Assembly (NCBI GenBank): GCA_964648505.1
Contig: CAZYMI010000007.1
Span: 21,945 to 85,944 of the forward strand
Direction: 5' to 3'
Origin: CAZYMI01 sp964648505
GTDB lineage: Bacteria; Pseudomonadota; Alphaproteobacteria; Micavibrionales; Micavibrionaceae
Length of the DNA stretch: 64,000 nucleotides
Below the pieces are notes generated by a model. The model did no database searches. It saw nothing but the letters and a program-made list of their open reading frames with translations, and was not told the origin of the DNA. This document shows, one piece after another, positions 1-8,244 of the stretch; positions within the stretch are counted from its first letter, which is position 1, and every line of letters begins with the position of its first letter. The position numbers were made by a program, and so were the translations under genes.

Positions 1-1576
1 CTGTGATACGAATAATAGATTTTACACCCTTCATCACACCGCTATCACCAACCTGCCCCCCTGATTCAGCGTAAAAAGGGGTCTGGTTTGTGATAACCAA
101 AACCGTATCCCCAGCATTTACTTTCTGAACTTCGGCGCCATCTTTAATCATGGCGAGCACCTGCCCTTCAGCGCTATCTTGCACATAGCCCAGAAATTCA
201 GTCGGCCCCAGACGATCGAGAATTTCAAACCATACTTTATCGGTTGCCGCCTCACCTGATCCAGCCCAGGCTTTGCGCGATTCTGCTTTCTGCCTGTTCA
301 TTGCGGTGGTAAAACCATCCAGATCTACTTCAATATTTTTCGCTTTCAGTGCATCTTGAGTTAAATCAAGCGGGAAGCCATATGTATCATAAAGTTTAAA
401 GGCAACATCACCCGATAATTTTCCACCCTTGCCAATTTTTTCTTCTTCCTCGCCCAATAATTTCAAACCATTATCCAATGTACGCTTAAAGCGTGTTTCT
501 TCATTTTTCAATGTTTCAACAATCATTGACTCAGCGCGCTTTAATTCTGGATACGCTTCTCCCATCATCGAAAGTAATGTTGGTACCAAGCGAAACATCA
601 AAGGGTCTTTTGCACCAAGTAAATGGGCATGCCGCATACCACGTCTCATAATTCTGCGTAAAACATATCCCCGCCCTTCGTTCGAGGGCATAACGCCATC
701 CGCAAGCATAAAAGACGCTGCCCGCAAGTGATCTGCAATCACACGATGTGAAGGTGCCTGCGCCCCATCCGGGGAGACGCCTGTTATATCAGCCGAATGA
801 TCGATGATACTGCGTAAAAGATCGATACCGTAATTTGATGTTTTGCCTTGCATCAACGCAGCTGTGCGTTCAAGCCCCATTCCTGTGTCAATCGAAGGTT
901 TGGGCAATGGTTTACGGTTATACCCGCCTTTGCCATCTGGTTCTTGTTCATACTGCATGAATACCAGATTCCAAAATTCAAGAAAACGATCACCATCTTG
1001 ATCCGCGCTTCCCGGGGGGCCGCCTTGCAACGTCTCACCCTGATCGAAGAAAATTTCAGAACATGGCCCACATGGCCCCGTATCACCCATCATCCAGAAA
1101 TTATCATTTGTATCAATTCGAATGATCTTATGGTCTGAGAAGCCTGCCACTTTTTTCCAGATACCCGCCGCTTCCTCATCCGAGGAATGTACGGTTACAA
1201 GCAGTTTATCTTTTGACATGGAAAAGTTTTTTGATACGAGTTCCCAGGCAAACGCAATAGCATCTTCCTTAAAATAATCCCCGAATGAAAAGTTACCTAA
1301 CATTTCAAAAAAAGTATGATGCCGGGCCGTGTAACCAACATTATCAAGGTCATTATGTTTTCCGCCCGCCCGTATACATTTTTGCGCAGTGGTTGCCCGC
1401 TTATAGGGGCGTGTTTCTGCGCCCGTAAAAACGTTTTTAAACTGCACCATGCCCGAATTGGCAAACATTAAGGTCGGATCATTCTGCGGGACAAGCGGCG
1501 AACTTTCCACAACCGTGTGTCCCTTGGTATTAAAGTACCCTAAAAATTCCGAACGGATGTCGTTAACCGTTTTCAT
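1..1576 (-). CDS. alaS: Alanyl-tRNA synthetase, N-terminal part (3' end beyond window)
   Basis: Charges tRNA-Ala with alanine in the cytoplasm. The frame starts at an ATG (complement 1574-1576) and stays open for 525 codons to the left edge. The N-terminus has the class II AlaRS pattern: FLGYFNTKGH, then LMFANSGMVQFKNVF, then KCIRAGGKHNDLDNVG. The last visible residues include SGGQVGD, typical of the AlaRS region just after the catalytic half. The editing domain and C-Ala domain lie outside the window. hisN is divergent, 65 bp away. Confidence 0.97.
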   Translation of the reverse strand, partial: MKTVNDIRSEFLGYFNTKGHTVVESSPLVPQNDPTLMFANSGMVQFKNVFTGAETRPYKRATTAQKCIRAGGKHNDLDNVGYTARHHTFFEMLGNFSFGDYFKEDAIAFAWELVSKNFSMSKDKLLVTVHSSDEEAAGIWKKVAGFSDHKIIRIDTNDNFWMMGDTGPCGPCSEIFFDQGETLQGGPPGSADQDGDRFLEFWNLVFMQYEQEPDGKGGYNRKPLPKPSIDTGMGLERTAALMQGKTSNYGIDLLRSIIDHSADITGVSPDGAQAPSHRVIADHLRAASFMLADGVMPSNEGRGYVLRRIMRRGMRHAHLLGAKDPLMFRLVPTLLSMMGEAYPELKRAESMIVETLKNEETRFKRTLDNGLKLLGEEEEKIGKGGKLSGDVAFKLYDTYGFPLDLTQDALKAKNIEVDLDGFTTAMNRQKAESRKAWAGSGEAATDKVWFEILDRLGPTEFLGYVQDSAEGQVLAMIKDGAEVQKVNAGDTVLVITNQTPFYAESGGQVGDSGVMKGVKSIIRIT

Positions 1577-1641
1577 TGAGAAACCCTGTCGCTTATGATT
1601 AAGTAATAAAGATTAATGCAAAAAAGGTAAAAAACCAAGTC

Positions 1642-2418
1642 ATGCAAAAGCACCCGCACCTTCCTGACCTTATTCAACTAGCCCACTTTATGGCTGACCA
1701 GTCGCGAGATATTATCCGCCGTTATTTCAGACAAAGCTTTCAAGCTCAGACAAAGCCCGATCATACCCCCGTCACAGAAGCCGATTTAGCCATTGAAACA
1801 CGTTTGCGGGAAATTTTATCCGATCAAAGACCTGACGACGGCATTTTAGGAGAAGAATTTGAACACATCAAATCACGGTCTGGACTCACCTGGGTGATTG
1901 ACCCGATTGACGGGACGAAATCTTTTACCATTGGCCGCCCCAGTTTTGGTACCTTAATCGGCTTATGTGAAGGTGAAACACCTGTTCTTGGTATAATAGA
2001 TCAGGCCATTACACAAGAACGATGGATCGGGGTACAAGGCGTGCAGACAAGCTTGAACGGGAAACCCGTTTATGTTCGCGATTGCCCAAACTTGATAAAT
2101 GCACGGGTTGGAATAAGCGTACCTGATATTATTGGTCTTGAAGCTTACCGAAAAATAAAATCAAATTGTTACAGCATACATTATAACGGCGATTGTTATT
2201 TTTACGGTCTTCTTGCCTGCGGATTTATGGATGCAGTGATAGAAGATGATTTAAAACCTTTTGATTTTATTGCGCTGGCCCCTGTTGTAAAAGGCGCAGG
2301 CGGCATCATCACAGATTGGGATGGAAAACAAGTGACACTCACATCAGGCCCGCGCATACTTGCCTCAGGGGATGAAAAAGCCCATCACACTCTAATGAGT
2401 TTGCTTGCCTCAAAGTAA
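1642..2418 (+). CDS. hisN: Histidinol-phosphatase, inositol-monophosphatase fold (HisN type)
   Basis: Probably removes phosphate from L-histidinol phosphate, the next-to-last step of histidine synthesis. The 258-residue length fits the family. The Mg-binding motifs of the inositol monophosphatase superfamily are present: GEEFE near residue 72, DPIDGTKSF near 93, and the late segment DLKPFDFIALAPVVKGAGG that replaces the usual WDxAAG motif in HisN-type enzymes. Together with GDCYFYGLLACG these favour HisN over general inositol-1-monophosphatase. No other his genes are in view, so the substrate is inferred from sequence. The 3' end overlaps the convergent M24 gene by 34 bp. Confidence 0.85.
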   Translation: MQKHPHLPDLIQLAHFMADQSRDIIRRYFRQSFQAQTKPDHTPVTEADLAIETRLREILSDQRPDDGILGEEFEHIKSRSGLTWVIDPIDGTKSFTIGRPSFGTLIGLCEGETPVLGIIDQAITQERWIGVQGVQTSLNGKPVYVRDCPNLINARVGISVPDIIGLEAYRKIKSNCYSIHYNGDCYFYGLLACGFMDAVIEDDLKPFDFIALAPVVKGAGGIITDWDGKQVTLTSGPRILASGDEKAHHTLMSLLASK

Positions 2419-3089
2419 TATATATCTTCCCGCTTATACCCTTGGCCACCTGCACTGGGCATAATATGAGGTTCAAAAGTAAAAGGGCCAAGATCTGAAA
2501 GTTTTATATCGCAATCTTTTTCAAGATATCGACGTGCATTAAGCGTTTTTTCAACCGTGTGTCCCAAATTGCCCCGAAAATCAGCGTTCTGAAAACCTGA
2601 TTGCGAAATAAAATCGGTTATTTTTTCCCACAAATGATGGGTCGACATATCAAGGGTTGCCACTTTCACAAGAAGATCATGAATAGCATTAAGCGTATGA
2701 ATAGCTTTTTCGTGTGCTGTACCTTCTTGAGGGTTGAATGAAGCTTTACCGTTTGTAACAAAAATAGAACGCGCGTAATCACCCCACGCTTCTTCCACCA
2801 CCGGCGACAAATCAATTGTAATCAAATCGCCTTCTTGAACTTCAATTGCAGAAGACTGGTAATGACGACCAGATGTTGACAGGCCTGTACGTTCACCCAC
2901 CAGCACAAGCGCGGCAACGTCATAATACCAATAGCTTTGCGCCCCCATTTGATCCATCAGGCGACGGGCCTCTTGAGCGATCTGCGCTTCAGTCATCCCC
3001 AGCTTAATGAAGGTAACAATATCATCCATTGCTTTTGTTGCAATATTTTGCGCTTTACGGATGGTTGGAATATTATTTTGATTTGTCAT
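2385..3089 (-). CDS. M24 family metallopeptidase (Xaa-Pro aminopeptidase-like)
   Basis: A 234-residue single-domain pita-bread-fold protein. Dimetal ligands of the family are visible in order: two aspartates in LITIDLSP and GDYARS, a histidine in GNLGHTVE, a glutamate in FTFEPH and a final glutamate in YYFEASKL. It lacks the N-terminal domain of full aminopeptidase P, so it belongs to the short stand-alone M24 group that includes methionine aminopeptidase-like and creatinase-like members; the substrate cannot be assigned. It starts 5 bp after the slt stop codon and is probably cotranscribed with it. The tail runs into hisN. Confidence 0.85.
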   Translation of the reverse strand: MTNQNNIPTIRKAQNIATKAMDDIVTFIKLGMTEAQIAQEARRLMDQMGAQSYWYYDVAALVLVGERTGLSTSGRHYQSSAIEVQEGDLITIDLSPVVEEAWGDYARSIFVTNGKASFNPQEGTAHEKAIHTLNAIHDLLVKVATLDMSTHHLWEKITDFISQSGFQNADFRGNLGHTVEKTLNARRYLEKDCDIKLSDLGPFTFEPHIMPSAGGQGYKREDIYYFEASKLIRV

Positions 3090-3094
3090 GCATG

Positions 3095-4687
3095 TTACCG
3101 CGCGTTTTTTGGCGCAAAAGAGAAAGACGAAAAGGCCTGAAGCATCGGACGATAGACTGGTTTGTTACCTGACGCAACAAGGTCAAGCGTTCTGTTACTT
3201 TTATCAAAGCGAACATTGTATATCCAGTAATTTGCCATGACACGTTCCACGAAGGCGCGTGTTTCACCGGCGGGAATGCTTTCAATAAATAATAATGGAT
3301 CGTTAAGATCTGCGAGTTCGCGTTTCCATTTCAGCAGATTTCCAGGACCTGCATTATAAGCAATCGCCATTGAAAAAAGATCCTGAGAAACAACAGGCAT
3401 ATTCAAAAGCTGTGAGATATATTTTTGCCCAAGCGCCACATTATTTTTAGGGTTAAGAATATGAGCGTCAGATGACGTGGCGCTGGCGTTAATAAATTTT
3501 GCTGTCTGCGGCATCAATTGCATTAAACCAAGTGCGCCTTGGTTGCTCTCAGCCCCTGTTTTAAAACGTGATTCCTGCCGAATAATCGCATGCATCAAAG
3601 ATAAATCATTCACCTGACCTTGTTGCGGCAACCATGCCAGCATTGGATAAAGACCAGCATCGCTAATTTGATTTTTGCTTTCCCTTATAGTTGAGGCATA
3701 GTGCAAGCTGGTGCCTGCAAGATCCTCGTTTAAAGCATACGCATAAATTGCTTGTCCCATTTTGCCATGAGGCAACACGTTGATCGAACGCAGTAAACGA
3801 TCTGCCTGGGAATAACGCCCGCGCTCTACCAGATCAAAAACGCGTCTGGCATCAGGGTGCGACAAAATCAATTTACGTTCAACCGCACCAAACTTTGGCT
3901 TTGACCAATCATAAGATGGTGTAATGCCTAAGGCCCTTGCTGCCACAATTCCGTAGAATGTATATTTATGCTTGGATGCTTCCCGCAAATATCTGATCGC
4001 AAGGGCGGGGCTTTTTGTATATGTCGCAGCCCGCGATGCCCAATAGGCACCGGCTGCCCGGGTCCAGCCATCTGCATGAGGGGAAGAAGATACAAGTTCA
4101 AAATAAGGCAAGGCATCATCAATATCCCCAGAACGCCATAAAGATAATCCGGCGATCCAGGCGGCAAACGGCACCTTCACCCCCGAACGATTAGCGCTGG
4201 CTTTGGCCAGGTGCACGGCCTCGTTTAAGGCCCCTTCGTAATAAAAGGCCGCGGCGATGCGTGAGCGAATCAAATCATATTCATAAGGCTTTAAAGCCTT
4301 GGAAAGTTTGTCCTGGTTTAAGATCCTTAACGCGGAACGAATCCGACCTTCGCTGATTTCAGCTTTTACAGCTTCCCATATATTTCCATAAACTTTTGAA
4401 GTGGGTATAGCTTCGCGACGGTCTGGAGAGGTCGATTCCAGCACCTGCCCTGGTTCCACATATCCGGAAAGATGATTTTTCTCCGGCGACGGACCCTTAA
4501 ACGGCCATAATGTTCCGATACTCATTCCTGCAGCGTTCGCAAGAACAAGATCGCTTCGGGGCTTCTCCGGTGGCGCAGGGGGAACATTGAGCGGGTTTGC
4601 TCGCAATTCCTGAACCTGGACAAAAGTCAGTGCCACCAGCAGCGAGACAAGAGTCAAGCTGAGAACCCTGGTTTTGCTCGTCGTCAT
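3095..4687 (-). CDS. slt: Soluble lytic murein transglycosylase
   Basis: Periplasmic enzyme that cleaves the MurNAc-GlcNAc bond of peptidoglycan to form 1,6-anhydro ends. The 530-residue product opens with a signal-peptide-like segment (basic start, then LSLTLVSLLVALTFV). A long alpha-superhelical region resembling the U domain of Slt70 follows. The catalytic SLT domain covers about residues 375-500, with catalytic Glu in IIRQESRF, then GALGLMQLMPQTA and the AYNAGPGN motif. The architecture is that of Slt70, slightly shorter. It is followed closely by the M24 peptidase gene. Confidence 0.93.
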   Translation of the reverse strand: MTTSKTRVLSLTLVSLLVALTFVQVQELRANPLNVPPAPPEKPRSDLVLANAAGMSIGTLWPFKGPSPEKNHLSGYVEPGQVLESTSPDRREAIPTSKVYGNIWEAVKAEISEGRIRSALRILNQDKLSKALKPYEYDLIRSRIAAAFYYEGALNEAVHLAKASANRSGVKVPFAAWIAGLSLWRSGDIDDALPYFELVSSSPHADGWTRAAGAYWASRAATYTKSPALAIRYLREASKHKYTFYGIVAARALGITPSYDWSKPKFGAVERKLILSHPDARRVFDLVERGRYSQADRLLRSINVLPHGKMGQAIYAYALNEDLAGTSLHYASTIRESKNQISDAGLYPMLAWLPQQGQVNDLSLMHAIIRQESRFKTGAESNQGALGLMQLMPQTAKFINASATSSDAHILNPKNNVALGQKYISQLLNMPVVSQDLFSMAIAYNAGPGNLLKWKRELADLNDPLLFIESIPAGETRAFVERVMANYWIYNVRFDKSNRTLDLVASGNKPVYRPMLQAFSSFSFAPKNAR

Positions 4688-4762
4688 AGCGGGGAGATAC
4701 TTAGCGCAGTGCAGCGCAAAAGTCCAATTTTATATTTAAGATGGAGATAGTATTGAATAATA

Positions 4763-5620
4763 TCAACTAGTTAGGTTGCTTCTTAAAAGCTCTTTCAAGG
4801 CCAGAAGGTCAGCCCAAGCCTCAGCTTTTTTAGCGGGCAGGCGCAACAAGTTCGATGGGGCATGGGTTACCAAAACAGGAATATCACGACTATTTTCACA
4901 CGTATATGAATGAACACGGGATCTGAGTTTTTGAATCCCATCGGGTGTTGCAAGCAATGTTTTTGTAACAGCCGCACCCGTCAGCAACAGAATCTGAGGT
5001 TGAACCAACGCAATATGCCGTCTGACAAAAGGGGTGCTGATATCTATTTCAGCCTGAGTTGGCGTTCTGTTACCCGGCGGCCGCCAATTCAAAATTGAAG
5101 TGACATAGCAGCTTTCCTGATCTGTCTGACCTTTTAAGCCCAAACCAATAAAGGAAAGCGCTTTCTCGAAAAGCTGGCCTGCTGGCCCTGCAAAAGATCT
5201 GCCTGTTCGATCTTCATCCGCATCGGGCGCATCACCAATAATCATGACGCAAGCATTTGGGTTTCCATCTGCAAACACCATATTTGCTGCTGTTTTTTTG
5301 GCATCGATACCTTCAAATTTCTTTATAGTGTCTTTTAAACCAGCCAATGACTGGGCCGCTTGGGCTTGGGCTTGGGCTTCTTGTCGCAAAGCCTGTGAAC
5401 CTGAAATTGACACAATTTGCTGGGGAGATGAACCCGACTTCTGGGTTGTTTTTAAAACGGACAAGCCGGAATCTTCATCTGCCAGTACCTTCTTGGTATC
5501 CTGCCTTTGGGGGCTGGGCGCCTTAAAACTCATATGATTTTGGGGGCTGTCTTCTAAAACGCAGTCAACACCAACATCACGGTGCCACATCAAGGCAGAA
5601 ATAGATGATAATTTACTCAT
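4763..5620 (-). CDS. Divergent family-4-like uracil-DNA glycosylase
   Basis: A uracil-DNA glycosylase superfamily protein of 285 residues with a low-complexity Ala/Gln-rich N-terminal extension of about 100 residues, common in alphaproteobacterial members. The domain is recognised from MVFADGNP, DEDRTGRSFAGPAGQLF, NWRPPGNRTPTQAEI and VTHAPSNLLR. Several diagnostic positions differ from my memory of the family: motif 1 reads GDAPD rather than GEAPG, the Cys expected after FEG is Ile, the Cys of the ECxPF segment is Ser, and the last motif is HAPSNLL rather than HPAYLL. It may lack the 4Fe-4S cluster or have altered activity. Confidence 0.8.
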   Translation of the reverse strand: MSKLSSISALMWHRDVGVDCVLEDSPQNHMSFKAPSPQRQDTKKVLADEDSGLSVLKTTQKSGSSPQQIVSISGSQALRQEAQAQAQAAQSLAGLKDTIKKFEGIDAKKTAANMVFADGNPNACVMIIGDAPDADEDRTGRSFAGPAGQLFEKALSFIGLGLKGQTDQESCYVTSILNWRPPGNRTPTQAEIDISTPFVRRHIALVQPQILLLTGAAVTKTLLATPDGIQKLRSRVHSYTCENSRDIPVLVTHAPSNLLRLPAKKAEAWADLLALKELLRSNLTS

Positions 5621-5728
5621 ACATCTTATCTACCGCACAACCTATACCCTGTCAGCCCTGAAAGTGGCATAAATACTGATTGAGACTAGGCAGCGCCTTA
5701 AGTTTAGACTACTTTTAAAACATGCCAT

Positions 5729-5736
5729 CCCCCCCC
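5729..5736 (+). repeat. Poly-C tract (C8) at the 5' end of a membrane-protein gene
   Basis: Eight consecutive C residues start five nucleotides after an ATG (5722-5724). As read, that ATG frame stops at an in-frame TAA near 5752. With one C more (C9) or two fewer (C6) the ATG joins the long downstream frame and encodes MPSPPRKQLNLRQSGNVLF, continuing into the hydrophobic helix. This is the layout of a slipped-strand contingency tract, although a base-calling error in a homopolymer would look the same. Confidence 0.6.
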
Positions 5737-5777
5737 GCAAACAGCTTAACCTAAGACAATCTGGGAATGTTCTGTTT

Positions 5778-6509
5778 TTGATCCTGATTGCGGTCGCGCT
5801 TTTCGCGGCACTGTCTTATGCAGTATCAAATTCAAACCGCGTCGGCGGCAGTGCCACCGAAACTGAAATGGCGGCAGCGTTTGACGAAATTATGAGTGTT
5901 GTGGCAGGCCACCGTGCCGCCGTGCAACGCATGATCGCCAATGGCGTTGATACCAATGACGGCATTGGCGCAACCTATCCATTAGTTGGTTGGGGCGCAT
6001 CAAATAGCGCCGGCTACCCATTCGATAATGTTAAATGCCCCAGTGCAGGTACAAATCACACTTGCAAAATTTATCATCCTCAAGGCGGTGGTTTGACCTA
6101 TTTTAATTTTCCCAAATTGCACCCGACGCTGGTTGCTTTGCCAAATAACTGGACATCAAACGCGATAACAAAAGGCTGGTGGTCTGACAGCACGGGCACC
6201 TACCAACAAGGTGGAACAGCAGCTTTTGATTACCTTTATAATATCAGAATTACACGGCCATTTTGCGATTACATTAATAAACGGCTGGGAAATCCAGCGG
6301 TTGATAGCCACTCAGGTTCTGGCTCAGCTTCAAATCCAAGTGCTATTGGCTTTACGTATCAACTTGGAGGTACAGGGCTGTCTGACAGCGCTTCTGGACT
6401 AGCGGGCGCTAACGCGGCCCTTCATCTTCGTGATAGGGATATGGGCTGCTGGCATTCTCAAGCTGATGGTGGCACCTATATCTTCACCGCGCTAATTTTA
6501 CTGCGCTAA
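5778..6509 (+). CDS. Pilin-like membrane-anchored protein, function unknown
   Basis: The open frame runs from at least 5673 to 6509 but has no ATG/GTG start in frame upstream of a TTG at 5778. Read from the upstream codons it gives SGNVLFLILIAVALFAALSYAV, a single N-terminal hydrophobic helix after a basic stretch. A roughly 210-residue extracytoplasmic body follows, rich in Gly/Ser/Asn/Thr with several Cys and Trp. One N-terminal helix plus a soluble body is the architecture of pilin- or pseudopilin-like proteins, but the prepilin Glu-5 is not evident and I do not recognise a named family. The likely true start is the ATG at 5722, out of frame here because of the C8 tract. The gene stands alone between divergent udg and ETF-QO. 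Confidence 0.55.
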   Translation: MILIAVALFAALSYAVSNSNRVGGSATETEMAAAFDEIMSVVAGHRAAVQRMIANGVDTNDGIGATYPLVGWGASNSAGYPFDNVKCPSAGTNHTCKIYHPQGGGLTYFNFPKLHPTLVALPNNWTSNAITKGWWSDSTGTYQQGGTAAFDYLYNIRITRPFCDYINKRLGNPAVDSHSGSGSASNPSAIGFTYQLGGTGLSDSASGLAGANAALHLRDRDMGCWHSQADGGTYIFTALILLR

Positions 6510-6592
6510 AGATTAAAACTCCGATTTTTGGGATCGTTTTTTAGTTTCTAACATTGTGATAGAATATTTGATCTAAAGTGAAAGCTTGTTCT

Positions 6593-8242
6593 ATGTCAAA
6601 TCCTCTCCGTCCTGACCGTGAAATTCTGCCTTACGATATTGTGATCATCGGCGGCGGCCCTGCAGGCTTATCATGTGCCATCAAAATCAAGCAACTTTGT
6701 GCAATCACTGAAAAACATCTTTCAGTTTGCGTGCTTGAAAAGGGATCGGAAATTGGCGCGCATTCATTATCGGGCGCCGTGTTCGAAACCCGCGCGCTTG
6801 ACGAACTTATCCCTGACTGGAAAGACAAAGACGCACCGCTTGATACACCCGCCGGTGAAGACAGATTTTTATGGCTTACAAAAATCATGTCTTTTCGGTT
6901 GCCCACGCCGCCGCAAATGAAAAACCACGGCAACTATATTATTTCGCTCGGGCTTCTGACACGCTGGCTTGCACAACAAGCTGAAGCGCTGGGCGTTGAA
7001 ATTTATCCGGGTTTTGCAGCGGCTGAAATTTTATACAATACTGACGGGTCTGTAAAAGGTGTAGCTACAGGTGATCTGGGGGTCAACAAAGCGGGAGAGA
7101 AAACTGACACTTTTACACCCGGCGTTGAAATTCATGCGCAGCAAGTTGTTTTTGCAGAAGGATGCCACGGATCACTGACCAAGCAGCTTATTCAAAAATT
7201 TGATTTGCGCAAAAATGCAAGCCCGCAAACTTATGGCCTGGGCGTAAAAGAATTATGGGAGATTGACCCCGCCTTGCACAAACAAGGATCTATTACGCAC
7301 ACAATCGGTTGGCCTGTTGACGGGAAAACTTATGGCGGTTCGTGGCTTTATCACTTAAAGGGAAATCTTGTTTCAGTAGGGTTTGTCATTGGCCTTGATT
7401 ATTCCAATCCTTACCTTTCTCCTTTTGAAGAAATGCAGCGCTTTAAAACGCACCCTGCAATTGCGCCTTTGTTTAAAAATGGACGACGTATTTCTTATGG
7501 GGCGCGGGCGCTTGTGGAAGGCGGCTTGCAATCATTGCCGAAATTGACCATGCCGGGCGCTTTATTAGTTGGTGATACAGCAGGCTTTTTGAATGTTGCC
7601 AAAATAAAGGGCAACCACACGGCCATGAAATCAGGCATGCTTGCTGCAGAAGCCTTATTCACCTTATTCAACACAAACGAAGCCGCAGGCAAGGAATGTT
7701 TTGAATACCAGCGTTTATTTGAAAAAAGCTGGATTTACAAAGAGCTTTATAAAGTACGCAATATTCGACCCGGCTTTAGGTGGGGCAGATTACTGGGGCT
7801 TATTCATGCTGCTTTTCAAACAGCTGGCGGCTGGATGATCCCTTATACTCTAAAAAATCATGCCGATCATAAAAGCCTAACCCTTGCTAAAGACAGCGTA
7901 CAAATCAGCTACCCAAAACCTGATGGTACCTTAACTTTTGACAGGCTTTCGAGTGTTTATTTATCAAATACCAACCACGAAGAAGACCAGCCCTGTCATT
8001 TACAGTTAAAAGACCCCTTAATTCCCATTCAAAAAAACCTGCCAGACTACGCTGAACCCGCTCAACGCTACTGCCCGGCAGGCGTTTATGAAATTATAGT
8101 AGGCGCAGATGGGGTTCAAAAATTTCAGATCAATGCACAAAACTGTGTTCACTGCAAAACATGTGATATCAAAGATCCGGCACAAAATATCAACTGGGCT
8201 ACCCCGCAAGGCGGCGGTGGCCCCACTTACCAGATGATGTAA
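6593..8242 (+). CDS. Electron transfer flavoprotein-ubiquinone oxidoreductase
   Basis: Inner-membrane-associated enzyme passing electrons from reduced ETF (fatty-acid and amino-acid oxidation) to ubiquinone. The FAD-binding signature DIVIIGGGPAGLSCA lies near residue 20, and GALLVGDTAGFLNVAKIKGNHTAMKSGMLAAE is the second nucleotide and quinone-side region. The C-terminus carries the 4Fe-4S cysteines in YCPAGVYE and NCVHCKTCDIKDP, then the closing GGGGPTYQMM. About 549 residues is the full family length. A GTG at 6578 is in frame, but the ATG at 6593 starts the conserved N-terminus. The TPR gene begins 2 bp downstream. Confidence 0.96.
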   Translation: MSNPLRPDREILPYDIVIIGGGPAGLSCAIKIKQLCAITEKHLSVCVLEKGSEIGAHSLSGAVFETRALDELIPDWKDKDAPLDTPAGEDRFLWLTKIMSFRLPTPPQMKNHGNYIISLGLLTRWLAQQAEALGVEIYPGFAAAEILYNTDGSVKGVATGDLGVNKAGEKTDTFTPGVEIHAQQVVFAEGCHGSLTKQLIQKFDLRKNASPQTYGLGVKELWEIDPALHKQGSITHTIGWPVDGKTYGGSWLYHLKGNLVSVGFVIGLDYSNPYLSPFEEMQRFKTHPAIAPLFKNGRRISYGARALVEGGLQSLPKLTMPGALLVGDTAGFLNVAKIKGNHTAMKSGMLAAEALFTLFNTNEAAGKECFEYQRLFEKSWIYKELYKVRNIRPGFRWGRLLGLIHAAFQTAGGWMIPYTLKNHADHKSLTLAKDSVQISYPKPDGTLTFDRLSSVYLSNTNHEEDQPCHLQLKDPLIPIQKNLPDYAEPAQRYCPAGVYEIIVGADGVQKFQINAQNCVHCKTCDIKDPAQNINWATPQGGGGPTYQMM

Positions 8243-8244
8243 CC

